Below are positions 6,004 to 13,222 of a stretch of DNA of 21,883 bases, piece after piece. Each line of letters begins with the position of its first letter. Within the stretch, counting starts at the first letter, position 1. The notes beneath the pieces are model-generated. The model was not told the DNA's origin and did no database searches. It saw nothing but the letters and a program-made list of their open reading frames with translations. The stretch is from NCBI GenBank assembly GCA_019420465.1, contig JAHZHB010000141.1, positions 1-21,883 on the forward strand, given 5' to 3'. Origin of the DNA: Lachnospiraceae bacterium. Its GTDB lineage: Bacteria > Bacillota > Clostridia > Lachnospirales > Lachnospiraceae. Made by a program: the position numbers and the translations under genes.

Positions 6004-9000
6004 ATGAGCAGAGAATCTGTTATCCAGTTGCTGATGCACGGACATGATGACAGCTGTGGCTGCGGTCACGACCACGATCATGATGCCCATGAGCATGAGC
6101 ACAAAGACGAATGCGGCTGTGGCCATGATCATCATGACCACGATCACGAGCATCATCATGAGCACGAAGATGAGTGTGGCTGTGGCCATGACCATCATGA
6201 CCATGATCACGAGCATCATCATGAGCACGAAGATGAGTGTGGCTGTGGCCATGATCATCACGATCACGAGCATCATCATGAGCACGAAGATGAGTGTGGC
6301 TGCGGCCATGATCATCACGATCACGATCACGAGCATCATCATGACCACGAAGATGAGTGTGGCTGCGGCCATGACCATCACGATCACGATCATGATCACG
6401 AGCATCATCATGATCACGAAGATGAGTGTGGCTGTGGCCATGACCATCATGAGCATCATCATCACGATCATGAAGATGGTTGCGGCTGTGGCCATGATCA
6501 CCACGAGCATGAGCATCATCATCACGATCATGAAGATGGCTGCGGCTGTGGCCACGATCACGGTCATGAGCATCATCACGATCACGGCGATGGCTGTGGC
6601 TGCGGTCACGACCATGAGCCACATGATGAGGCAACCCGTTCCCATACACATTTTGTTGTAGAACATCATCATACAGACGGACATCCGGATGACTGTACAT
6701 GTGAAGTCTGCAATCCGCATGTAGAGTACTGTGATGTTTGCGGAGAATCTCTGGCAAAATGTACCTGCAAGATGCCGGATGAAGATCTGGAAAAAAGAGT
6801 ATATATTCTGGAAGGTCTTGATTGTGCAAACTGTGCAGCAAAGGTTGAAGCAAAGATCCGTACAATGCCGGAAGTTGCTTTTGCCACAGTTGCCTACGCA
6901 ACCAAACAGCTGCGTGTATCCGCAAACAATCAGGACGAGCTGCTTCCGAAGATGCAGGCTCTGGTAGATTCCATCGAAGATGGTATCACGATCGTTCCGA
7001 GAAAGAGAAAAGCGCCGACAACGATCTCTGATACAAAGATTTACATTCTGGAAGGTCTGGACTGTGCAAACTGTGCAGCAAAGATCGAAGCCAAATTAAA
7101 AACACTGCCGGGCGTAGATGATGTAACCATCACATATGCTACAAAGCAGATGAAGCTGTCCGCAAGACGTCCGGACGATCTGATCCCGACGATCAAAAAG
7201 ACGATCGATGCCATGGAAGACGGTATCACCATCGTTCCGAAGTCCATGCCGAAAGCAAAAGTATATATCCTTGACGGACTGGACTGTGCAAACTGCGCAG
7301 CAAAGATCGAAGCAAAATTAAAAACACTGCCGGGTGTAGATGATGTAACGATTACATACGCTACCAAGCAGATGAAACTGTTTGCAAAACGTCCGGATGA
7401 CCTGATCCCGACGATCAAAAAGACGATCGATGCCATGGAAGACGGCATTACGATCATCCCGAAAGAAGAAGCCAAGAAAGAACCTTCCGAAAAAGAAGAA
7501 AAGAAATCCTTCGTTCCGGATAAATACAAACCGCTGGTATCCATCGGTATCGGTGCTGCACTGTTTATCGTTGGCTTCTGCCTGATCCATATCGGTGGCC
7601 TTGAAGAATCCGATATGCGCCTGTTACCGCTGTTTATCGTTTCCTATCTGATCCTTGGTGGCAAAGTTCTTCTGACAGCAGCAAAGAACATCCGCAAAGG
7701 ACAGGTATTTGATGAAAACTTCCTGATGGCTATCGCTACTCTTGGTGCCTTTGGTATCCGTGAGTTCCCGGAAGCTGTAGGTGTTATGTTATTCTACCGT
7801 ATCGGTGAGTATTTCGAGGACCGTGCTACAGAGCAGAGCCGTTCCCAGATCATGGAAGCTGTTGACCTTCGTCCGGAGGTTATCAATCTGGTCGTTGGCG
7901 ACGATATCCGTGTGATCGATGCAGAAGAAGCTGTTGTAGGTGATATCGTTTTAGTTCGTCCTGGCGACCGTGTACCGCTCGATGGTGTTGTTATCGAAGG
8001 TGAGACCCGTCTGGATACATCTGCTATCACAGGTGAACCGATACCGGTAAAAGTCGGTGTTGGTGATACGATCAGCTCCGGTTGTGTAAACACCTCCGGT
8101 CAGATCAAGATCCGTGTAGAAAAAGTACTGGAAGAATCCATGGTAACCCGTATTCTGGATTCCGTTGAGAATGCGGCTGCCAGCAAACCGAATATCGACA
8201 AATTCATCACACGTTTTGCCCGTGTATACACACCGTTTGTCGTATTCTTCGCTTTATTTGTTGCTATCGTCCTTCCGTTTATCCTGCCGGGCTGGCATTT
8301 CTTCGTAAGTGCTGACTACGCAGGTGCTGAAGGTGTGTTACATGGTGCTACAGGTACAGCCTCTGTCCTGACAGCCCTGACCTTCCTGGTTATCAGCTGC
8401 CCGTGTGCACTGGTTCTGTCCGTACCGCTCGCATTCTTTGCAGGTATCGGTGCAGCATCCAAGAAAAACATCCTGTTCAAGGGTGGTGTGGCTATCGAAT
8501 CCTTAAAGACAGTCAAAGCTGTTGTTATGGATAAGACAGGTACCATCACAAAAGGTAACTTCGTAGTACAGAATGCCGTAAGCGCAGATCAGAATGTAAC
8601 ATCCGATCAGCTGCTTGCCATCAGCGCCAGCTGCGAGCTGTCCTCCACGCATCCGATCGGAAACAGTATCGTAGAAGCTGCAATAGAAAAGAATCTGGAC
8701 ATCGAACGTCCGTCTAAAGTAGAAGAAATCGCAGGTCACGGTATCCGCGCCACAATCAGCCAGGGTACAGTACTGTGTGGTAACCGCAAACTGATGGAAG
8801 AGAACAATATCGATCTCTCCGGTTATAAGAAAGATCAGTTCGGTACAGAAGTCCTGACCGCTCTGAACGGCAAATTCATTGGTCACATCGTCATCTCCGA
8901 TACGATCAAAGAGGATGCTGTAGACGCGATCGCAAAGACAAAGAAACTCGGTATCGTTACAGCTATGCTGACCGGTGATGCTGAAGACAGCGCCAAAGCC

Positions 9001-9429
9001 GTTGCAGCAGAAGCAGGTATCGATGAAGTACACGCAAAACTCCTTCCGCAGGACAAATTCAACGAACTGCAGAAGATCCGCAGCCAGCACGGTGCCGTAA
9101 TGTTCGTAGGTGACGGTATCAACGACGCCCCGGTACTCGCCGGTGCAGACGTCGGAGCCGCCATGGGCAGCGGTGCAGATGCCGCCATCGAAGCCGCCGA
9201 CGTAGTCTTCATGACATCCGAGATGGAAGCCATCCCGCAGGCCATCGACATCGCCCGCGCAACCGGCCGCATCTCCTGGCAGAACGTATACTTCGCACTC
9301 GCTGTAAAGGTCATCGTCATGATCATGGGTCTCTTCGGCTTCGCCAACATGTGGGTAGCCGTATTCGCCGACACCGGCGTATCCATGCTCTGCCTCATGA
9401 ACTCCATGCGAATCCTTTACCGCAAGTAA
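6004..9429 (+). CDS. P1B-type heavy-metal ATPase with expanded His/Cys N-terminus and three HMA domains
   Basis: This protein of about 1141 residues pumps a heavy metal, probably Zn2+, Cd2+ or Pb2+, out of the cytoplasm using ATP. Domains in order: a His/Cys repeat tract (residues 12-207, ten C-G-C-G-H units); a linker with seven cysteines (C231, C233, C236, C243, C246, C253, C255); three HMA domains, each with GLDCANCAAK (cysteines at 274/277, 354/357, 428/431); then the membrane and catalytic core. The core shows TSAITGEP, CPC at 799-801, phosphorylated D843 in DKTGT, STHPIG and GDGINDAP at 1036-1043. D1123 in the last helix (ADTG) is typical of ZntA/CadA-type pumps, hence the metal guess. 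The start is ATG 6004 with AAGGAGG five bases upstream; an in-frame TTG at 5989 is too early. Usual family members are 600-900 residues. Confidence 0.93.
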   Translation: MSRESVIQLLMHGHDDSCGCGHDHDHDAHEHEHKDECGCGHDHHDHDHEHHHEHEDECGCGHDHHDHDHEHHHEHEDECGCGHDHHDHEHHHEHEDECGCGHDHHDHDHEHHHDHEDECGCGHDHHDHDHDHEHHHDHEDECGCGHDHHEHHHHDHEDGCGCGHDHHEHEHHHHDHEDGCGCGHDHGHEHHHDHGDGCGCGHDHEPHDEATRSHTHFVVEHHHTDGHPDDCTCEVCNPHVEYCDVCGESLAKCTCKMPDEDLEKRVYILEGLDCANCAAKVEAKIRTMPEVAFATVAYATKQLRVSANNQDELLPKMQALVDSIEDGITIVPRKRKAPTTISDTKIYILEGLDCANCAAKIEAKLKTLPGVDDVTITYATKQMKLSARRPDDLIPTIKKTIDAMEDGITIVPKSMPKAKVYILDGLDCANCAAKIEAKLKTLPGVDDVTITYATKQMKLFAKRPDDLIPTIKKTIDAMEDGITIIPKEEAKKEPSEKEEKKSFVPDKYKPLVSIGIGAALFIVGFCLIHIGGLEESDMRLLPLFIVSYLILGGKVLLTAAKNIRKGQVFDENFLMAIATLGAFGIREFPEAVGVMLFYRIGEYFEDRATEQSRSQIMEAVDLRPEVINLVVGDDIRVIDAEEAVVGDIVLVRPGDRVPLDGVVIEGETRLDTSAITGEPIPVKVGVGDTISSGCVNTSGQIKIRVEKVLEESMVTRILDSVENAAASKPNIDKFITRFARVYTPFVVFFALFVAIVLPFILPGWHFFVSADYAGAEGVLHGATGTASVLTALTFLVISCPCALVLSVPLAFFAGIGAASKKNILFKGGVAIESLKTVKAVVMDKTGTITKGNFVVQNAVSADQNVTSDQLLAISASCELSSTHPIGNSIVEAAIEKNLDIERPSKVEEIAGHGIRATISQGTVLCGNRKLMEENNIDLSGYKKDQFGTEVLTALNGKFIGHIVISDTIKEDAVDAIAKTKKLGIVTAMLTGDAEDSAKAVAAEAGIDEVHAKLLPQDKFNELQKIRSQHGAVMFVGDGINDAPVLAGADVGAAMGSGADAAIEAADVVFMTSEMEAIPQAIDIARATGRISWQNVYFALAVKVIVMIMGLFGFANMWVAVFADTGVSMLCLMNSMRILYRK
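6046..6624 (+). repeat. In-frame tandem repeat encoding DECGCGHDHH-type metal-binding units
   Basis: Ten imperfect units of about 54-69 bp each begin with codons for D-(S/E/G)-C-G-C-G-H and continue as runs of His alternating with Asp/Glu. The unit lengths differ by multiples of three (18-23 residues), so the frame is kept. By my count the N-terminal tract (residues 12-207) has about 80 histidines and 20 cysteines. The first units carry DS/DE, the last three DG. Such tracts are expected to bind transition metals. The near identity of central units suggests growth by slippage or unequal recombination. Confidence 0.9.
7036..7464 (+). repeat. Recent duplication of an HMA domain within the ATPase gene
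   Basis: HMA domain 2 (7036-7242) and HMA domain 3 (7258-7464) align without gaps at an offset of 222 bp. Their 69-residue proteins differ at about five positions (I/V, E/D, S/F, R/K, V/I). HMA domain 1 is much more diverged. This points to a recent internal duplication. Confidence 0.85.
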
Positions 9430-9453
9430 ACTATATAACGTAATAAACAAAGA

Positions 9454-9494
9454 AAGGCCATCAGTAACCCCCGTTACCGATGGCCTTCCATTTT
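9454..9494 (+). terminator. Intrinsic terminator after the ATPase gene
   Basis: AAGGCCATC (9454-9462) pairs with GATGGCCTT (9479-9487), with GTAA/TTAC extending the stem inward around single mismatched bases, followed by CCATTTT. It is the natural end of the ATPase transcript. Confidence 0.75.
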
Positions 9495-9503
9495 ACACTC
9501 ACC

Positions 9504-9527
9504 GCAGAGCCGCCCCCGGCGCTCTGC
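9504..9527. repeat. Small GC-rich hairpin
   Basis: GCAGAGC (9504-9510) pairs with GCTCTGC (9521-9527) around a C/G-rich loop. It has no T run on either strand. It lies between the ATPase terminator and the long palindrome, and its role is not known. Confidence 0.4.
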
Positions 9528-9547
9528 CTCACTAAAATCAAAGTCAG

Positions 9548-9722
9548 CCGCATGTCAGTGCTGTCTGCATAGCATAGTTCCCCCGCAAAACCCTCCGAAG
9601 GCGTCAGCACTTAGTGAGCGCAAGCCAAAGGCGCCGCGCGAACTTAGTACTGCTACGCCTGAGGCGGAGTGAGAACGCGTTTTGCGGGGGAACTATGCTA
9701 TGCAGACAGCACTGACATGCGG
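9548..9722. repeat. 175-bp palindromic element with 44-bp perfect arms
   Basis: The left arm 9548-9591 (starting CCGCATGTCAGTGCTG) is the exact reverse complement of the right arm 9679-9722. The 87-bp centre is itself an imperfect palindrome: CTCCG..AGGCGTCAGCAC..TTAGTGAGCGC on the left mirrors GCGCG..CTTAGTACTGCTACGCC on the right. RNA or single-stranded DNA from here would fold into one long hairpin. There is no transposase and no clear target-site duplication. It resembles a non-autonomous MITE or an interspersed palindromic repeat, but could also act as a two-way transcription barrier between convergent genes. Confidence 0.8.
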
Positions 9723-9742
9723 TGTCCGTCCGTCTTAGAACA

Positions 9743-10189
9743 TCAATGCCCCCGACTAAGATAACTATTATGATATTTCCCCGAATACGTTACATCCTCC
9801 CCAAACCACTCCGGAGGAATAAACGATTCCGCCTGCTCCACACTCTCAAACTCCACCTCCGCAAGCCACAGTCCCTCATACGGCCCCTCAAACACATCCA
9901 GCTCGATCGTCAGTCCCCCCTCAAGCGGCAGAAGATACCGCGTCTTCGCCAGCACGATCCCGTCCGCTTTCTCTTTCAGATGTACATACGCCTCCTCATT
10001 CAGCGGCAGGTTATACTCCTCACGCGCCATCATCCCCGCTGACTTATACGTCAGAATATACACCTCATCCTGCTTCCGGATACGCACGACCGGTGATGTA
10101 CACAGATATGCCTGCTCAATATGGTGATGCTCATAACCGGCAAGATCATCCGGGAGCCTGTGAATCAGAAATTTACGCTCGATTTCCAT
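9743..10189 (-). CDS. CYTH-domain triphosphate tunnel metalloenzyme
   Basis: This 148-residue protein starts MEIERKFLI, the ExExK signature of CYTH/triphosphate tunnel enzymes. The tunnel residues expected from the family are visible: R36 and R38 in VVRIRK, basic residues at K49 and R84, and acidic pairs at E96/D98 (TIELDVF) and E111/E113 (AEVEFE). Bacterial single-domain members of this size hydrolyse inorganic triphosphate or nucleoside triphosphates with a divalent metal; the true substrate here is unknown. The start at 10189 is chosen because the conserved motif begins there and AAAGGA lies eight bases upstream; the ATG at 10216 precedes that site. The gene is convergent with the ATPase and divergent from the DJ-1 gene. 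Confidence 0.85.
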   Translation of the reverse strand: MEIERKFLIHRLPDDLAGYEHHHIEQAYLCTSPVVRIRKQDEVYILTYKSAGMMAREEYNLPLNEEAYVHLKEKADGIVLAKTRYLLPLEGGLTIELDVFEGPYEGLWLAEVEFESVEQAESFIPPEWFGEDVTYSGKYHNSYLSRGH

Positions 10190-10227
10190 AATAAAAATCC
10201 TTTCCTGTATAAACATACTCTATTGTC

Positions 10228-10255
10228 AGTATGCCACGATTCAGAAAAATAGCAA
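10228..10255 (-). promoter_or_regulatory. Candidate promoter for the CYTH gene
   Basis: On the minus strand TTGCTA (10255-10250) and CATACT (10233-10228) are 16 bp apart, 40 bases before the start codon. The match is moderate. Confidence 0.35.
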
Positions 10256-10337
10256 GCCAAAACGATATGAAAAGAAGAACAAAACCGTTTCACCCGATCA
10301 GTTATTGATATACAGGGCAACAAAACCACCGGAAGCA

Positions 10338-10366
10338 TTGCAGCCACAGAAAAGAAAGTGTATAGT
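10338..10366 (+). promoter_or_regulatory. Promoter for the DJ-1 family gene
   Basis: TTGCAG (10338-10343) and TATAGT (10361-10366) are 17 bp apart and the start codon follows 30 bases after the -10 box, giving a short leader with GGGAGG. Confidence 0.6.
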
Positions 10367-10395
10367 AAAAGAAAAAGAAAAACGGGAGGTAGCAT

Positions 10396-10962
10396 ATGAA
10401 AAAAGCATATCTGTTTCTGGCGGATGGATTTGAAGAAATCGAAGGTCTGACGGTTGTAGACATCCTGAGAAGAGCAGGCGTCGATATCTGCACTGTCTCG
10501 ATCATGGGGAGAAATCAGATCACAGGTGCACATAATATCGAAGTTAAAGCAGATGCTTTATACGAAAACTGCTGCTTTGCAGATGGAGACATGTTTATCC
10601 TGCCCGGCGGCATGCCGGGAACAAAGTATCTGGGAGAACACAAAGATCTGTGTCAGCTGTTACAGGAAAAGGCAAAAGACGGCGCACAGGTGGCAGCTAT
10701 CTGTGCAGCCCCCAGCGTGCTGGGGGATCTTGGCCTGCTTTGCGGCAAAAAGGCCATCTGCTATCCAGGCTGCGAATCGCGTCTTGCCGGTGCCATCCTG
10801 ACATTTGAAAAAGTAGTCACAGACGGCAATATCACGACCAGCATGGGTATGGGTACAGCCATCCCCTTTGCACTCAGACTGGCCGCCATCCTGACCGGTG
10901 AAGAAAATGCAAGTCAGATAAAACAGAGTATCCGTTACGGCCATCTGTCCGCATTAAAGTAG
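10396..10962 (+). CDS. DJ-1/PfpI (YajL-like) family protein
   Basis: This 188-residue cytoplasmic protein belongs to the DJ-1/ThiJ/PfpI superfamily. The reactive cysteine is C103 in AAICAAPSVLG (nucleophile elbow), and the conserved glutamate that tunes it is E14 in ADGFEEIEGLT. The glycine-rich loop ILPGGMPGTK is also present. Family members have been described as glyoxalases, deglycases or redox-sensing chaperones; which applies here cannot be read from the sequence. GGGAGG eight or so bases upstream supports the ATG at 10396. The gene has its own promoter at 10338-10366 and a strong terminator at 10977, so it is monocistronic. Confidence 0.88.
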   Translation: MKKAYLFLADGFEEIEGLTVVDILRRAGVDICTVSIMGRNQITGAHNIEVKADALYENCCFADGDMFILPGGMPGTKYLGEHKDLCQLLQEKAKDGAQVAAICAAPSVLGDLGLLCGKKAICYPGCESRLAGAILTFEKVVTDGNITTSMGMGTAIPFALRLAAILTGEENASQIKQSIRYGHLSALK

Positions 10963-10976
10963 TTCACAGTCAAGAA

Positions 10977-11019
10977 AAGAGAGAAAAGCAGCGAAAAAAC
11001 TGCTTTTCTCTCTTTTTTT
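10977..11019 (+). terminator. Strong intrinsic terminator after the DJ-1 gene
   Basis: AAGAGAGAAAAGCAG (10977-10991) pairs perfectly over 15 positions with CTGCTTTTCTCTCTT (11000-11014) and is followed by five T. Confidence 0.92.
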
Positions 11020-11036
11020 GCAGAAAAAAACCCTAA

Positions 11037-11062
11037 AAAAAGCCTAAAATAGCGGGCTTTTT
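11037..11062 (+). terminator. Second short terminator-like hairpin
   Basis: AAAAAGCC (11037-11044) pairs with GGCTTTTT (11055-11062). It is only 18 bp after the previous terminator and just before the tig promoter region, so it may back up termination. Confidence 0.5.
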
Positions 11063-11073
11063 GAAAAAAACAC

Positions 11074-11102
11074 TGGCATAATAAAACGACTTATGCTATC
11101 AT
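11074..11102 (+). promoter_or_regulatory. Candidate promoter for tig
   Basis: TATCAT (11097-11102) is a fair -10 box and TGGCAT (11074-11079) a poor -35 box, 17 bp apart. Transcription starting near 11109 would give a leader of about 65 nt. No CtsR or CIRCE type heat-shock operator was seen here. Confidence 0.35.
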
Positions 11103-11173
11103 AATGCAATGACTGTGAGTATGGAAAAGTACGTCCACTCAAATGAAGTGTGAATTTAAGGAGGAATATATAC

Positions 11174-12460
11174 ATGAGCGTACAGGTTGAAAAATTAGAA
11201 AAGAACATGGCAAAGCTGACGATCGAAGTATCAGCTGAAGAGTTTGAAAAAGGTATCCAGTCTGCATACCTGAAAGAAAGAGGCAAAATCTCTCTTCCGG
11301 GCTTCAGAAAAGGTAAAGCACCGCGTAAAATGATCGAAAAACTGTATGGTGTAGGTGTATTCTACGAGGACGCTGCCAACAGCATCATGCCGATGGCTTA
11401 CAGCAATGCTGCAAAAGAGAGCGAGCTGGAGATCGTATCTAATCCGGAGATCGACGTTGTACAGATCGAAGCCGGCAAACCGTTCATCTTCACAGCTACC
11501 GTAGCTGTAAAACCGGAAGTAACTCTGGGTGAGTACAAAGGTGTAGAAGTTAAGAAAGCTGATCTCACCGTAACAGACGAGGAGATCGAAGCTGAGCTTA
11601 AGAAAGAGCAGGAGAAAAACTCCCGTACAGTAAACGTAGATGATCGCGCTGTAGAAAACGGCGATATGATCAAACTTGACTTTGACGGTTCCGTTGACGG
11701 TGTGGCTTTCGACGGTGGCAAAGCAGAAAACTATGATCTGACTGTTGGCTCCAACAGCTTCATCCCGGGATTCGAGGATCAGCTGGTAGGTGCAAAGATC
11801 GGTGAAGAGCTTGATGTTAATGTAACATTCCCGGAAGACTACCATGCAAAAGATCTGGCCGGCAAAGCAGCTGTATTCAAATGCAAAGTCAACGCTATTT
11901 CCGTAAAAGAGCTGCCGGAGCTTGACGATGAGTTCGCACAGGAAGTGTCTGAATTCGATACTCTGGATGAATACAAAGCAGACGTAAAGAAAAATCTGGA
12001 AGAGAAAAAAGCAGCAGAAGCCAAGACAGCCAAAGAAAACGAAGCTGTAGACAAAGCTGTAGAAAATGCCGAGATGGATATTCCGGATCCGATGATCGAC
12101 AGCCAGGTAGAGCAGATGATCAACGATTACGCAAGAAGACTGCAGTCCCAGGGTCTGTCCATGCAGCAGTACATGCAGTTCACAGGCACAACAATGGATG
12201 CTCTGAAAGAGCAGGTTCGTCCGCAGGCTCTGACACAGATCAAATCCAGACTGGTTCTGGAAAAGATCGCAGAGGTTGAGAATATCCAGATCTCTGATGA
12301 GAAGCTTGACGAAGAGCTGGCTAAGATGGCTGAAAGCTATAAGATGGAGCTGGACAAACTCAAAGAGCTCATGGGCGATTATGAGAAAGACCAGATGAAG
12401 AAAGATATGGCTGTACAGGAAGCCGTTACACTGGTAGCTGAGGCCGCTAAAGAGGTTTAA
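11174..12460 (+). CDS. tig: Trigger factor, ribosome-associated chaperone and prolyl isomerase
   Basis: This protein of 428 residues binds the ribosome tunnel exit and shields nascent chains. The N-terminal ribosome-binding domain has the signature GFRKGKAP at residues 43-50. A FKBP-type prolyl isomerase domain follows at about 150-245 (ENGDMIKLDFDGSVDGVAFD and GSNSFIPGFEDQLVGAK). The helical C-terminal chaperone domain ends in a lysine/glutamate-rich stretch. The length is normal for the family. The start at 11174 has AAGGAGG nine bases upstream; the in-frame codon at 11150 lies before that site. It heads the cluster tig-clpP-clpX-lon-engB typical of Bacillota. A hairpin separates it from clpP. 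Confidence 0.97.
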   Translation: MSVQVEKLEKNMAKLTIEVSAEEFEKGIQSAYLKERGKISLPGFRKGKAPRKMIEKLYGVGVFYEDAANSIMPMAYSNAAKESELEIVSNPEIDVVQIEAGKPFIFTATVAVKPEVTLGEYKGVEVKKADLTVTDEEIEAELKKEQEKNSRTVNVDDRAVENGDMIKLDFDGSVDGVAFDGGKAENYDLTVGSNSFIPGFEDQLVGAKIGEELDVNVTFPEDYHAKDLAGKAAVFKCKVNAISVKELPELDDEFAQEVSEFDTLDEYKADVKKNLEEKKAAEAKTAKENEAVDKAVENAEMDIPDPMIDSQVEQMINDYARRLQSQGLSMQQYMQFTGTTMDALKEQVRPQALTQIKSRLVLEKIAEVENIQISDEKLDEELAKMAESYKMELDKLKELMGDYEKDQMKKDMAVQEAVTLVAEAAKEV

Positions 12461-12473
12461 TCACTGCCAAAGG

Positions 12474-12512
12474 GCTGCTGTGTGCCAGATTGTGGCATAC
12501 AGCAGCTGTTTT
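12474..12512 (+). terminator. Hairpin between tig and clpP, possible weak terminator
   Basis: GCTGCTGTGTGCCA (12474-12487) pairs with TGGCATACAGCAGC (12493-12506) with one G-T pair and a 5-nt loop. Only TGTTTT follows, so termination may be partial, lowering clpP relative to tig or marking an RNA processing point. Confidence 0.6.
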
Positions 12513-12538
12513 AAGTCTACATTAAGGAGGCGTTTTGC

Positions 12539-13120
12539 ATGAGTTTAGTACCTTATGTCATTGAACAGACCAGCAGAGGAGAGAGAAGCTACGATATTTA
12601 TTCCCGCCTGTTAAAGGACAGAATCATTTTCCTGGGCGAAGAAGTGACAGACGTATCTGCCAATATTGTAGTAGCACAGCTCCTGTTTCTGGAGTCAGAA
12701 GATCCGGGAAAAGATATTCATCTGTATATCAACAGCCCGGGAGGTTCTGTAACCGCAGGTATGGCCATCTACGATACGATGCAGTACATCAAATGCGATG
12801 TTTCTACGATGTGTCTGGGTATGGCAGCCAGCATGGGAGCATTTCTGCTTTCCGGCGGTGCAAAAGGCAAACGCTATGCACTTCCCAATGCCGAGATCAT
12901 GATCCATCAGCCATCCGGCGGTGCTCAGGGTCAGGCTACGGAGATCAGTATCGCAGCAGAACATATACTGAAGACAAAGAAGAAATTGAACGAAATTCTT
13001 GCCGCGAATACAGGAAAACCATATGATGTCATCGCTGCTGATACAGAGCGTGACAACTGGATGACAGCCAAAGAGGCCATGGAATACGGCCTGATCGACA
13101 GTGTCATCACAAACAGATAA
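12539..13120 (+). CDS. clpP: ATP-dependent Clp protease proteolytic subunit
   Basis: This 193-residue serine peptidase forms the double heptamer ring that degrades proteins fed by ClpX. The catalytic triad is visible as S98 (GMAASMGAF), H123 (MIHQPSGG) and D172 (DTERDNW). The substrate-facing segment NSPGGSVTAGMAIYDTM is present. There is no long propeptide: the protein begins MSLVPYVIEQT, with the few residues typically trimmed from ClpP. AAGGAGG at 12524-12530 is eight bases before the ATG. It is followed after about 100 bp by clpX, its ATPase partner. Confidence 0.97.
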   Translation: MSLVPYVIEQTSRGERSYDIYSRLLKDRIIFLGEEVTDVSANIVVAQLLFLESEDPGKDIHLYINSPGGSVTAGMAIYDTMQYIKCDVSTMCLGMAASMGAFLLSGGAKGKRYALPNAEIMIHQPSGGAQGQATEISIAAEHILKTKKKLNEILAANTGKPYDVIAADTERDNWMTAKEAMEYGLIDSVITNR

Positions 13121-13133
13121 AAAAACATGGATG

Positions 13134-13189
13134 GGGGTTGCTGCAGGATACGGCTTTCTGATGAAAGCCTGTGATTTTGTAACAGCCCC
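13134..13189 (+). other. Nested RNA hairpin in the clpP-clpX spacer
   Basis: GGGGTTG (13134-13140) pairs with CAGCCCC (13183-13189) including one G-U pair, enclosing a second perfect stem GGCTTTC (13152-13158) / GAAAGCC (13163-13169) with a 4-nt loop. No T run follows, so it is not a standard terminator. It may be an mRNA processing or stability element. Confidence 0.45.
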
Positions 13190-13222
13190 TTATAGCATTT
13201 TACTGGAAAGGAAACATAAAGC

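Noticed and set aside
6046..6624. CRISPR-like spaced repeats
   Set aside because: The repeats are in frame, encode metal-binding residues, have no unique spacers of constant length and lie inside a clear gene.
5965..6925. Long open frames on the minus strand and in plus frame +2 opposite the His-rich repeat (205-301 codons)
   Set aside because: They are by-products of the repetitive His/Asp/Glu codons of the ATPase gene. They give low-complexity Met/Val/Ala or His/Asp/Arg strings and have no ribosome binding site.
8503..9450. 315-codon minus-strand frame opposite the ATPase catalytic domain
   Set aside because: The plus-strand frame has full P-type ATPase motifs here; the antisense translation resembles no protein family and reflects codon bias.
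9548..9722. Palindrome as the end of a complete insertion sequence
   Set aside because: There is no transposase frame between or next to the arms and no visible target-site duplication.
9722..10042. 106-codon plus-strand frame
   Set aside because: It is antisense to the CYTH gene, whose motifs are clear, and is rich in Arg/Pro with no family resemblance.
10963..13222. CtsR heptad operator or CIRCE element near tig, clpP or clpX
   Set aside because: Looked for GGTCAAA-type direct repeats and TTAGCACTC/GAGTGCTAA; none was seen, so classical heat-shock control through these sites is not supported in the window.
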